DNA from: Opitutaceae bacterium | Lineage (GTDB): Bacteria > Verrucomicrobiota > Verrucomicrobiia > Opitutales > Opitutaceae | Assembly: GCA_028691845.1 (NCBI GenBank) | Contig: JAQUYL010000023.1 | Coordinates: forward strand, 1 to 45,144 | Reading direction: 5' to 3' | Length of the DNA: 45,144 nucleotides | Position numbers and translations under genes: made by a program | The notes under the pieces: generated by a model | Seen by the model: only the letters and a program-made list of their open reading frames with translations | Told to the model about the DNA's origin: nothing | Database searches by the model: none | Part shown: positions 17,665 through 26,317 of the stretch, piece after piece | Numbering within the stretch: position 1 is the first letter of the stretch | Layout of the letters: every line of letters starts with the position of its first letter

Positions 17665-20600
17665 ATGTTATCGAGATTCTTCCTAAAGAGACCCGTCTTT
17701 GCCTGGGTCATCGCCATCATCCTGATGGTGGCGGGCTGTCTGGCGATCTATAAGCTGCCCATTTCGCAATATCCTCCCATTGCGCCGCCGTCGATCTCGC
17801 TCATGGCGCACTATCCCGGCGCCTCGGCGGAAACGGTGGAGAACAGCGTGACACAAGTCATCGAGCAGAAGATGACCGGCTTCGACGACATGCTGTACAT
17901 GTCCGCGAGCAGCGACTCATCCGGTTCGACACGCATGGAGCTGACCTTTGCCCCCGGCACCGATCCGGACCTGGCCCAGGCCCGGGTTCAAAACAAGCTC
18001 CAGATCGCCATGGCGAGCCTGCCGCAGGTGGTGCAGCAGACGGGCATCAACGTCCGCAAGAGTACCCGCAACTACCTGATCATGGTGGGGCTGGTTTCCG
18101 AGGACGGGAGCATGAACGGATTCGATCTGCGGAACTACGCAGCGGCCAACCTGGAGAAGGTGCTGGCCCGTGTGCCGGGCGTGGGCGAGGTGGAGGTTTT
18201 CGGCGGCCTGTATGCCATGCGCGTCTGGCTCAATCCCGAAAAACTGACCGATTACGGGATGACGATCCAGGATGTCATCGCTTCGTTGAAAGCCTACAAC
18301 GCGGAGGTGTCCGCGGGACAGTTCGGCGGATCGCCCGCTGTACCGGGCCAGCGCCTGAACGCCTCGATCGTCGTCCAGAGCATGCTCAAGACGCCCGCTG
18401 AATTTGCCGCCGTCCCTCTGCGCACCAACCCTGACGGGTCCGTCGTGCGCGTCGGCGACGTTGGGCGTACGGAACTGGGGACGGAGGTCTACGACATTGA
18501 GCTCAACCACAACGGCAGACCCTCGGTTGCCCTCGCGATCCGTCAGGCTTCCGGCGCCAATGCGTTGACGACCGCCGACAACGTCAGGGCGAAAATGGCG
18601 GAATTGAGCCAATTTTTCCCCCCGGGACTGAAGGTCATTTATCCTTACGACACGACCCCGTTCATCCGGGTGTCCATCGGGGAGGTGGTGAAGACCCTCC
18701 TCGAGGCGGTCGTCTTGGTGTTCCTGGTGATGTATCTGTTCATGGGCAACATGCGGGCCACGCTAATCCCGACCATCGCGGTGCCAGTGGTGCTGCTGGG
18801 GACGTTCGCCACGCTGTCAATTTTCGGCTTCTCCATCAACATGCTGACCATGTTCGCCATGGTGCTCGCCATCGGTCTCTTGGTGGACGATGCGATTGTG
18901 GTGGTTGAGAACGTGGAGCGAATCATGAGCGAGGAGGGGATCTCTCCCTTGGAGGCCACCAAGAAATCCATGGATCAGATCACGAGCGCCCTGATCGGCA
19001 TCGGCCTGGTGCTCTCGGCTGTGTTTGGGCCTATGGCGTTTTTCCCCGGTTCGACGGGGGTCATCTACCGTCAATTTTCCATCACCATCGCCGCCGCGAT
19101 GCTGCTTTCGGTGGTGGTGGCATTGATCCTGACGCCGGTGCTGTGCGCCACGTTGCTCAAGCCCGTGGAGAAGGGCCATGAGCCCGCGGAGACGGGAGTC
19201 TGGTTCCTGCGCCCGTTCTTCAGATGGTTCGACAATATCTTCTTCCGGTCAAGAGACACCTACCTTTGGTTTGTGAGGCGCTCGCTGACCCGGAAAGCCA
19301 AGTACGTTGCCGTCTTCGTCGCGATCGTGGCCGCCCTGGGTTTCCTCTTCAAGCGGATGCCCACCGCATATCTCCCTGACGAAGACCAGGGAATCATGAT
19401 GGTCCAGGTTCAACTCCCGGCCAACTCGACCCTGGAGCAGACCATCGCCGTCATGAAAGAGGTATCGGAGCACTTTCTAAACAACGAAAAGGAAACCGTG
19501 GAGGAGGTCATGACGATTTGCGGCGTCAGTTTCTCCGGGCGGGGGCAGAACTCGGGCATGGCCTTCGTCAAGCTCAGGGACTGGGACCTCCGCACCCGTG
19601 CGGATCAGAAGGTGGGAGCCTTGGCCGGAAGATCGATGGCGCGGTTTTCCAGGATCCGCAACGCCTTGATCTTTGCCTTTTCCCCTCCCGCGGTCGCCGA
19701 ACTGGGCATGTCGAGGGGAATTGACTTCCAGTTGCTGGACAGCGGTGGTCTCGGCCACGCCAAGCTGATGGAGGCTCGCAATCAGCTCCTCGGCATGGCG
19801 GCCCAGAGCCCGGTGCTGGCAAAGATCCGTCCCAACGGTTTGGAGGACACGCCCGAATACCACGTTGACGTGGACTGGGACAAGGCCGGCGCATTGGGCG
19901 TCCCGATCACCTCGATCCAGAACACGATTTCCGCAGCCTTTGGCAGCGCCTACGTCAACGACTTCATTGAGGGCGGCCGGGTGAAGCGAGTTTTTGTCCA
20001 GGCGGATGCACCCTATCGCATGCTTCCCCAAGACGTGGAAAAGCTCTATGTGCGCAACGGCTCGGGCAAGATGGTCCCCTTCTCGTCCTTCGCAGGGGGG
20101 CACTGGACTTCCGGATCCCCGAAACTGGAGCGTTTCAATGGCTTCCCATCCATCAATATCCTCGGCGAGTCGGCGCCGGGAAGAAGTTCCGGCGAGGCAA
20201 TGGACACCATGGAAGGTTTCGTGCATAAGCTGCCCCAGGGCGTCGGCTATGACTGGAACGGGATTTCATATCAGGAACGGCAGGCGAGTGCTCAGGCCGC
20301 CCCGCTCTATGCCTTTTCCATCCTCGTGATCTTCCTCTGCCTGGCGGCCCTGTATGAGAGCTGGCCAATCCCGATTTCGATCCTGCTGGTCCTGCCGCTG
20401 GGGGTCATCGGCGGCGTGATCGCCTCGTCCCTTAGGGGACTGTCCAACGACATCTATTTCCAGATCGGGCTTCTGACAACCATGGGCCTGGCCACCAAGA
20501 ACGCCATCCTGATCGTCCAGTTCGCCAAGGCCCGGGTGGAGGAGGGCATGGATTTGACCGCGGCGACACTCGAAGGGGCCAAGCTGAGGCTGCGTCCCAT

Positions 20601-20838
20601 CGTGATGACCTCGCTGGCCTTCGGATTCGGCGTCCTGCCGCTGGCCATTGCGCGCGGCGCCGGCGCCGGCGCCCAGGCCGCCATCGGCACCGCCGTGCTG
20701 GGCGGCGTGGTCACCTCGACATTCCTGGTGACGCTGTTTTCACCGCTCTTCTATGTGTTGATCGAGAAGAACTTTGGCCGTGGCACAAGGCGGCGCACCA
20801 CCGATACCGTTCCGCCGTTTCAATCCGGGAAAAGCTAA
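17665..20838 (+). CDS. RND efflux pump inner-membrane transporter (HAE1 / AcrB family)
   Basis: 1057 residues, the usual length for AcrB/MexB proteins, which expel drugs from inner leaflet and periplasm in exchange for protons. The first helix (FAWVIAIILMVAGCLAIYKLPISQYPPIAPP) and two large periplasmic loops are as expected. Proton-relay aspartates D408 and D409 occur in GLLVDDAIVVVENVERIM, and the relay lysine in LATKNAILIVQFAK. FDDMLYMSASSDSSG and the porter-domain segment SFSGRGQNSGMAFVKL also match. It forms a tripartite pump with the adaptor upstream and the outer-membrane channel one base downstream. Substrates cannot be read from sequence. Confidence 0.97.
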   Translation: MLSRFFLKRPVFAWVIAIILMVAGCLAIYKLPISQYPPIAPPSISLMAHYPGASAETVENSVTQVIEQKMTGFDDMLYMSASSDSSGSTRMELTFAPGTDPDLAQARVQNKLQIAMASLPQVVQQTGINVRKSTRNYLIMVGLVSEDGSMNGFDLRNYAAANLEKVLARVPGVGEVEVFGGLYAMRVWLNPEKLTDYGMTIQDVIASLKAYNAEVSAGQFGGSPAVPGQRLNASIVVQSMLKTPAEFAAVPLRTNPDGSVVRVGDVGRTELGTEVYDIELNHNGRPSVALAIRQASGANALTTADNVRAKMAELSQFFPPGLKVIYPYDTTPFIRVSIGEVVKTLLEAVVLVFLVMYLFMGNMRATLIPTIAVPVVLLGTFATLSIFGFSINMLTMFAMVLAIGLLVDDAIVVVENVERIMSEEGISPLEATKKSMDQITSALIGIGLVLSAVFGPMAFFPGSTGVIYRQFSITIAAAMLLSVVVALILTPVLCATLLKPVEKGHEPAETGVWFLRPFFRWFDNIFFRSRDTYLWFVRRSLTRKAKYVAVFVAIVAALGFLFKRMPTAYLPDEDQGIMMVQVQLPANSTLEQTIAVMKEVSEHFLNNEKETVEEVMTICGVSFSGRGQNSGMAFVKLRDWDLRTRADQKVGALAGRSMARFSRIRNALIFAFSPPAVAELGMSRGIDFQLLDSGGLGHAKLMEARNQLLGMAAQSPVLAKIRPNGLEDTPEYHVDVDWDKAGALGVPITSIQNTISAAFGSAYVNDFIEGGRVKRVFVQADAPYRMLPQDVEKLYVRNGSGKMVPFSSFAGGHWTSGSPKLERFNGFPSINILGESAPGRSSGEAMDTMEGFVHKLPQGVGYDWNGISYQERQASAQAAPLYAFSILVIFLCLAALYESWPIPISILLVLPLGVIGGVIASSLRGLSNDIYFQIGLLTTMGLATKNAILIVQFAKARVEEGMDLTAATLEGAKLRLRPIVMTSLAFGFGVLPLAIARGAGAGAQAAIGTAVLGGVVTSTFLVTLFSPLFYVLIEKNFGRGTRRRTTDTVPPFQSGKS

Positions 20839-20839
20839 A

Positions 20840-22282
20840 ATGAACCGATACCTTTGCATACTTCTGGTTGGAATTTCCCTTAGCCAGGCCGGCTGCACGA
20901 TGGCTCCGAAATACTCGAGACCCGCAGCTCCGGTCCCCGCCGGATGGCCGAGCGGTGAGGCCTACAAAGATGCCCCGGCTGCAACTGACGCGCCGGAAGC
21001 CCAGAACCTTGGATGGAAGGAATTCTTCGCCGACGGGAAACTTCAGCAAGTCATCGGGACGGCTTTGACGAACAATCGTGACCTGCGGCTGGCCGCACTG
21101 AATGTGGAACTGGCACGTGCGCTGTACGGCATCCAACGTGCCGAGCTGCTGCCGGCGGTCAATGCCGTGGGCGGTGGACTGAGGAAAAGAGTCCCAGCCG
21201 ACCTTTCATCCTCAGGGACACGGTCCATCACGGAACAATACAGCGCCGACCTTGGCATCGCGTCCTGGGAAATCGACTTCTTCGGCCGCCTCAGAAGCCT
21301 GAAGGATCGGGCACTGGAGGAATACCTGGCCACGGAGCAGGTCCAACGCAGCACGCAGATCCTGCTGGTGGCCTCGGTGGCCAACGCGTACCTGACCTTG
21401 GCCGCGGATCGGGAGAATCTGGCCCTGGCGGAAAGCACGCTCGCGACACAGCAGGGTTCCTATGATCTGATCAAGCGCCGGCATGCCCTGGGCCTCGTGA
21501 CGGACCTGGACCTTTATCGGGCGCAAGCCCAGGTGGACACGGCCCGGGGGAATCTCGCCCGCTACCAACAACTGGCGGCCCAGGATGAGAATGCACTGAA
21601 CCTTCTGCTGGGCACTCCAGCCAGGAGCGAGCTCCTGCCCCGCGAGTTGAGCGGCGTCATCCCCCCGAAGGAAATCTCTTCCGGCCTGTCCTCCGAGGTG
21701 CTCCTGCGACGGCCGGATGTGCTCCAAGCCGAGAGCCTGCTTCGTTCAGCAAATGCCAACATCGGGGTCGCCCGGGCGACGTTTTTCCCCAGGATTTCCC
21801 TGACCGCCGCCCTGGGGACCGCCAGCAAAGACCTTTCCAATCTCTTCAATCGAGGCCAGGGCACGTGGAATTTCACGCCGCAAATCGCGATGCCGATTTT
21901 CGATGCCCGCATATGGTCCGCGCACAAAGCCGCCAAGGTGCAGCGGGAAATGGTCGTGGCCCAATACGAGAAGACGATTCAAAGCGCATTCAAGGAGGTG
22001 GCCGACACCCTGGCCGCACGCGGCACGGTGGGCCAGCAGCTATCGGCGCAGCAATCCCTGGTCACCGCCCTGGCCGAAACCTACCGCCTGTCCACTTCCC
22101 GCTACAACAAGGGGATCGACAGCTACCTGAGCGTCCTCGATGCACAACGGTCGCTCTACGCAGCACAGCAGGGGCTGGTTTCCCTCCGCCTGGCAAAGCT
22201 CGCCAACGACGTGCGGCTTTACGCGGTATTGGGCGGAGGCTGGCAAACCCAACACGAGCAGTCGTCCATCCCCACCCCCTAA
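20840..22282 (+). CDS. Outer-membrane efflux channel lipoprotein (OprM/NodT family)
   Basis: 480 residues from the ATG at 20840, one base after the pump stop; the frame is open back to 20774 but that part overlaps the pump gene. The signal is a lipobox LSQAGC with Cys19. The mature part starts with MAPKYSRPAAPVPAGW, typical of NodT-type channels, followed by two OEP repeats of long helices (NNRDLRLAALNVELARA; LLRRPDVLQAESLLRSANANIGVARATFFPRISL). It is the third component of the tripartite efflux system. 22283-22485, after it, has nothing recognised. Confidence 0.96.
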   Translation: MNRYLCILLVGISLSQAGCTMAPKYSRPAAPVPAGWPSGEAYKDAPAATDAPEAQNLGWKEFFADGKLQQVIGTALTNNRDLRLAALNVELARALYGIQRAELLPAVNAVGGGLRKRVPADLSSSGTRSITEQYSADLGIASWEIDFFGRLRSLKDRALEEYLATEQVQRSTQILLVASVANAYLTLAADRENLALAESTLATQQGSYDLIKRRHALGLVTDLDLYRAQAQVDTARGNLARYQQLAAQDENALNLLLGTPARSELLPRELSGVIPPKEISSGLSSEVLLRRPDVLQAESLLRSANANIGVARATFFPRISLTAALGTASKDLSNLFNRGQGTWNFTPQIAMPIFDARIWSAHKAAKVQREMVVAQYEKTIQSAFKEVADTLAARGTVGQQLSAQQSLVTALAETYRLSTSRYNKGIDSYLSVLDAQRSLYAAQQGLVSLRLAKLANDVRLYAVLGGGWQTQHEQSSIPTP

Positions 22283-22485
22283 TCCAAGCCTTTGCCAGAG
22301 CGGCGCCGCAATCGATTCCAGTGAACCCATCCTTCGCGACGCCCCTTCATGGATAGACGGTGTCATTCGTGCCTGCACGGCGCAGGCCAACGACCTCACG
22401 GCACATCATAATCAAACCGCAACGCCTGGCCTCTCCTTGCTGCGGAATGGCGCCGCCTCAGAGTCCCAAGCATATTGCCACTGCC

Positions 22486-23697
22486 ATGCACGCCCGTCTC
22501 CTCGCTCTCCTTGTCCTTGGCGCCACCCTCACCACGAGCGCTTTTTGCGACAATCACGACAAGACCGTCTATTCCCTTGTGGCCCCCACCGACGGGGTCA
22601 CGCCGGGCCGGCCCGTGGAAATCCAGCTTGCCGTGCTCAATCCCTCGCCGGTCGAAACGTCAGTCTCCTTGCCACCGACCCTGACCGCGCGCCTGGTCGG
22701 GATGCAAAAACACTGGAAGGTGGAAGTCCGGTCCGGTCTCGCCGCCGGCAACCACGCCATCGCCCCCGGGGGATTCGCCCTCGTGCCACTCGCCTTCACC
22801 CTGCCCGCCAAAGCCGCCGGCCAACTCGTATTCGAACTCGACCAGCCAGTCCCGCTCAGGCTGGTTCTCCCCGCCGCCGTTCAACCCGTCTCCCCTGTGC
22901 CCGAGGAGATGTCCGCCTCCCGCGCCCCCGCATCCATGATCGAGCAACGGACGGCCGGCAAGCGACTAAGGAACTACTTCGCGGACAATTTCGCTCCGTA
23001 CGAACCGATATATTTCCTCTACGGATCCCAGGCCCCAGCCGCGAAGTTCCAGGTCAGTTTCAAATACCGGCTGCCACTCGACGATGGATGGCTGGTGCAT
23101 AAGCTGCCCCAGATGCGCGGACTGCACCTCGCCTTTACGCAGCGCTCACTCTGGGACATCCGCGGCGAATCGAGCCCGTTCTACGACAGCAGCTACATGC
23201 CGGAGCTGCTTTACCAGTTCGCCGCGCGGGAGCCCGACCTTTCCGGCACGCTCACCTGGCTCGGCTGGTCGGGTGGCGTGCAGCACGAATCCAATGGCAA
23301 GAACGGCGCGGATTCCCGCAGCATGAATATCGCTTATGCACGTACCGCCTTCGCCTTGGGCGATCTCGACGACTGGTACCTGCTGGTTATGCCACGTGCT
23401 AGGACCTACGTCGGCGACCGGTTCGACAATCCCAACATCGCCGATTATCGCGGCTGGGGCGATCTGTGGCTGATTCTCGGCCGCAACGACGGACCGGCGC
23501 TCTCGCTTTACGGCCGCATCGGCCGCGGCTTCCGGCACGGGGCGTTCCAGGCCGATCTCACCGTGCCCACCAGCGCGTTCAGCGGCAGTTGGGCGTCCTA
23601 CCTGCATATCCAATACTGGTCCGGTTACGGCGAGAGCCTGCTCCGCTATGACCGCCGCACCGACAGCGTGCGCGCCGGCTTCTCTCTCTTGCGTTAA
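22486..23697 (+). CDS. pldA: Outer-membrane phospholipase A with an N-terminal extra domain
   Basis: 403 residues from the ATG at 22486 (signal peptide HARLLALLVLGATLTTSAFC); upstream in-frame ATGs add a non-signal stretch. The C-terminal ~240 residues are OmPlA-like: YFLYGSQAPAAKFQVSFKYRL, then the active-site motif HESNGKNGADSRSMN with His267, Ser269 and Asn281. The spacing (2 and 12) equals His142/Ser144/Asn156 of E. coli PldA. Such enzymes hydrolyse phospholipids that reach the outer leaflet, and sit in the outer membrane as a beta-barrel. Residues ~25-155 are a separate beta-rich domain not found in E. coli PldA. It follows the efflux operon, but with a 200-bp gap, so linkage is uncertain. 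Confidence 0.88.
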   Translation: MHARLLALLVLGATLTTSAFCDNHDKTVYSLVAPTDGVTPGRPVEIQLAVLNPSPVETSVSLPPTLTARLVGMQKHWKVEVRSGLAAGNHAIAPGGFALVPLAFTLPAKAAGQLVFELDQPVPLRLVLPAAVQPVSPVPEEMSASRAPASMIEQRTAGKRLRNYFADNFAPYEPIYFLYGSQAPAAKFQVSFKYRLPLDDGWLVHKLPQMRGLHLAFTQRSLWDIRGESSPFYDSSYMPELLYQFAAREPDLSGTLTWLGWSGGVQHESNGKNGADSRSMNIAYARTAFALGDLDDWYLLVMPRARTYVGDRFDNPNIADYRGWGDLWLILGRNDGPALSLYGRIGRGFRHGAFQADLTVPTSAFSGSWASYLHIQYWSGYGESLLRYDRRTDSVRAGFSLLR

Positions 23698-23779
23698 GGG
23701 CCCGACCATACCGCCAACGTCCCTGAATCCTTCCTGGAATGCGCTCGCCATCTCACAAACCGCGACCACCCTGCCTGCC

Positions 23780-24676
23780 ATGGAACTGCGTCATCTGCGC
23801 TATTTCCAGGCCGTCGCCGAAGCGCTGAATTTTTCCCGCGCAGCCGAGAAGCTGCGCGTCGCCCAGCCGGCACTCAGCCGGCAAATTCAGGGCCTGGAAC
23901 ATGAACTGGGGGTGCGTCTCTTCGATCGCAACCGGGTGCGCGTGCAACTGACTGACGCCGGCCGCACCTTCTATACCCATGTCTGCAAGGTGCTCGCCCA
24001 GGTCGACATCGCCGTCGCCTCCGTCCGCGACACGACCCGGGGCGTCGGCGGCCGGCTGATCATCAGCAACGACTGGCGGCTGGCAATCCATCTCATTCTG
24101 GAGACTATCGCCGAGTTCCGCCAGATCTACCCCGGTGTCGATGTCGAACTGGTCGACCTGCCCATCACGCAGCAACTCGCCGCCGTCCGCGCCGGCCGGG
24201 TCCACCTGTGCTTCCAGCCCCGGGAGGTCGTGCCGGCCCGCGGCGACCTTGCCGCGCTGCCCATCCTGCACACGACCTTCGTCCTCGTCGTCAGCCGGTC
24301 GCACCGCCTCGCCCGCCGGCGTTCGATCGGCCTGGCCGAACTGCGCGATGAAACCTTCATCGGCATCACCGTGAGCCACTCCAAGGCCAAAAGCCACAAC
24401 ACCTACATCGTCAAGATGTGCCGGACCGCCGGCTTCGCGCCAATCTTCGGTCCACAGAAGGCCTCTTCGCTCGAGAGTCTGTTGGCGGCGATCAGCGCTG
24501 GTTTCGGCATCACGTTGCTGCCGGACTTCATCTGCCCCCCTGCACATCCGCTCCTGAGCTTTGTCCCCACCGACTGTCCCGAGACCGAACTGTGCGCCGT
24601 CTGGATGCGCTCCGAGGAGTCGCTCCTGCTCCGCCAGTATCTCGATATATTGCGGAAGCGCCCCCCCAGTCGGTGA
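23780..24676 (+). CDS. LysR-family transcriptional regulator
   Basis: 298 residues from the ATG at 23780, where the family's start (MELRHLRYFQAVAEALNFSR) begins; the frame is open back to 23648 inside the pldA gene. The N-terminal winged helix has the recognition sequence RAAEKLRVAQPALSRQIQGLEHELG, and the substrate-binding domain follows (GRLIISNDWRLAIHLIL, GVDVELVDL, VRAGRVHLCF, GFGITLLPDFI). It is typical in length. The target is unknown; its neighbours are pldA upstream and the convergent menF downstream. Confidence 0.93.
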   Translation: MELRHLRYFQAVAEALNFSRAAEKLRVAQPALSRQIQGLEHELGVRLFDRNRVRVQLTDAGRTFYTHVCKVLAQVDIAVASVRDTTRGVGGRLIISNDWRLAIHLILETIAEFRQIYPGVDVELVDLPITQQLAAVRAGRVHLCFQPREVVPARGDLAALPILHTTFVLVVSRSHRLARRRSIGLAELRDETFIGITVSHSKAKSHNTYIVKMCRTAGFAPIFGPQKASSLESLLAAISAGFGITLLPDFICPPAHPLLSFVPTDCPETELCAVWMRSEESLLLRQYLDILRKRPPSR

Positions 24677-24848
24677 TGGCGGCGGCGGAAACCTGACCTC
24701 CCTCTCCGGCGGATGCGGCCACTCCGGCGAGGACCTCCGACTCCAGGCCGGGGCGCTGCATTTCGGAACCATGGTGGCGGGGGCGTTTCGCAAGGAAGAT
24801 GCATGCGATATCCTCATGCACCCGGGCAACGATCAGCCCCTCATTCTC

Positions 24849-24870
24849 ATCCCGGCAGGCCGGCCGGGAT
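24849..24870. terminator. Hairpin between convergent LysR and menF genes
   Basis: A perfect 8-bp inverted repeat atcccggc (24849-24856) / gccgggat (24863-24870) with a 6-nt loop lies between the two convergent stop codons (24676 and 24896). No T-run follows on either strand, so a terminator role is only possible. The rest of 24677-24895 has no recognised gene. Confidence 0.35.
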
Positions 24871-24895
24871 GGCCCGACCTTTCCGCTCCTGCCCG

Positions 24896-26317
24896 TCACC
24901 CCACCAGAGCATTGAGCAGTGCGTCGAACTTCAGCTCCGTCTCGGCCAGTTCGGCCGACGCTTCCGACCCGGCCACGATGCCGGCGCCGGCGTAAGCCGT
25001 GGCCGTGGCGCCGTCGATCAACGCCGAACGCAGCCCGACAAAAAATTCCCCGCCTCCGCGGTGATTCACCCAGCCGAGCGGCCCGGCATACAGACCGCGG
25101 GAGAACGGTTCCAACCGGCGCAGTGCCGCACATGCCGGGCTTCGCGGGGTTCCTCCCACAGCCGGAGTCGGATGCAATCGTTCCACCAGATCCAGAACAT
25201 GCACGCCGGCCGGCAGCGCGGCCGCGATCGGCGTCTGCAGGTGCTGCAGGTTTGACAGGATGCGCAGCCGCGGCCCAGGCGGATATTCCAATTCCAGCTT
25301 CAGATCGGCCAGACGTCGCTGGATGGACTCGAGCACGAGGAACTGCTCGCGGAGATCTTTTTCGCTCTGCAGCAGAGCGCGGCCAAGCGCGGCATCTTCG
25401 CTGGCGGTCCGGCCGCGGGGGGCGGTGCCGGCCAGGGCCTCGGTGAAAAGCCGGCCCTGCTCGACCGCCATAAGCCGCTCCGGACTGGCGCCGATGAAAC
25501 TCTGCCCGCGCCCGTTCGCGACGCTGAAAGCGTAGCAATCGGGAAAGCGCTGGCGCAGATGGTTGAGCACACCCAGGGGATGAAACGCCTCGTCCGCAAC
25601 GAAGCGCCGGGCGCGGGCCAGCACAACCTTGCGATAGTCCCCCCGCCGGATTTCGCCGAGCGCCCTGTTCACCGTGCGGATGTAACCACCGGCGCCGCCC
25701 AATTCCTCATCCCGCACGATGGTGGAGGGCCGACCGAGACCCGCGGCGGAGCGGTAATCGAAGGCGCGAAACTTTTCGTGCGCCTTCCAGACCTTCGTCG
25801 CCAACAGATCGACAGGGGTTTCAGGGGTAACGAGCAGGTTGGCCACAGCGACTGACGAGGATTCACCGCGCGCCACCTGCCAGCGCGGCACAAAGACCCG
25901 CAGGGCCGGGAACGGCTCTGCCGCCCCCGGATCGTCAAAGAAAGCGGCGGCGATGAAAAAATTCGGACCGCCGAGCGGGACGTCGACCGCTCCGACCGCA
26001 ATGGTTTCGGAAAGCGTTTGCAGGATGAACGTTTTCGCGTCGGCAAACCGCCGCGGTCCGTGCGTCGTGAACTCAAGCACGGCTTCGGCCCCGGCCACGG
26101 CCATGCCGCAAGCCGGGCGCTCCGCATAGAAGTGCAGCTCGGCTGGTTCAAAAATGGATTCCAGCACGGCCAGCGGGTCGAGCTGGTCGACGGCCAGACT
26201 GATGCTGACCAGCTGGGGCCGACCTACCCGTGCCGCCTCTGCGCGGCACTGCTCAAGAAAGGCGCGCAAAGCCTCGGGGCGGCCCTCGCCGGCCGGGTTG
26301 ACCGGGAACGACTTCAC
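24896..26317 (-). CDS. menF: Isochorismate synthase (chorismate-utilising enzyme)
   Basis: 473 residues. It begins with a GTG at 26317 that overlaps the metG stop by four bases (GTGA), implying translational coupling. The C-terminal half has the chorismate-binding fold of anthranilate/isochorismate/salicylate synthases: VVLARARRFVADEAFHPLGVL, SFIGASPERLM, LTEALAGTAPRG (as LFTEALAGTAPRGRTAS), HPTPAVGGTPRSPA, GPLGWVNHRGGGEFFVGLRSA, and YAGAGIVAGSEASAELAETE. The VGGTP and AGAGIV-x-GS segments are typical of isochorismate synthases rather than anthranilate synthase. It converts chorismate to isochorismate, which menD then uses. I prefer MenF, but the EntC/DhbC subfamily cannot be excluded from sequence alone. 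Confidence 0.9.
   Translation of the reverse strand: MKSFPVNPAGEGRPEALRAFLEQCRAEAARVGRPQLVSISLAVDQLDPLAVLESIFEPAELHFYAERPACGMAVAGAEAVLEFTTHGPRRFADAKTFILQTLSETIAVGAVDVPLGGPNFFIAAAFFDDPGAAEPFPALRVFVPRWQVARGESSSVAVANLLVTPETPVDLLATKVWKAHEKFRAFDYRSAAGLGRPSTIVRDEELGGAGGYIRTVNRALGEIRRGDYRKVVLARARRFVADEAFHPLGVLNHLRQRFPDCYAFSVANGRGQSFIGASPERLMAVEQGRLFTEALAGTAPRGRTASEDAALGRALLQSEKDLREQFLVLESIQRRLADLKLELEYPPGPRLRILSNLQHLQTPIAAALPAGVHVLDLVERLHPTPAVGGTPRSPACAALRRLEPFSRGLYAGPLGWVNHRGGGEFFVGLRSALIDGATATAYAGAGIVAGSEASAELAETELKFDALLNALVG

Noticed and set aside
17917..20226. Several long minus-strand frames inside the RND pump gene
   Set aside because: All are shadows of a well-supported AcrB-type protein.
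24528..25538. 336-residue minus-strand frame crossing the LysR and menF ends
   Set aside because: Arg/Ala/Gly-rich, overlaps two confident genes in other frames.
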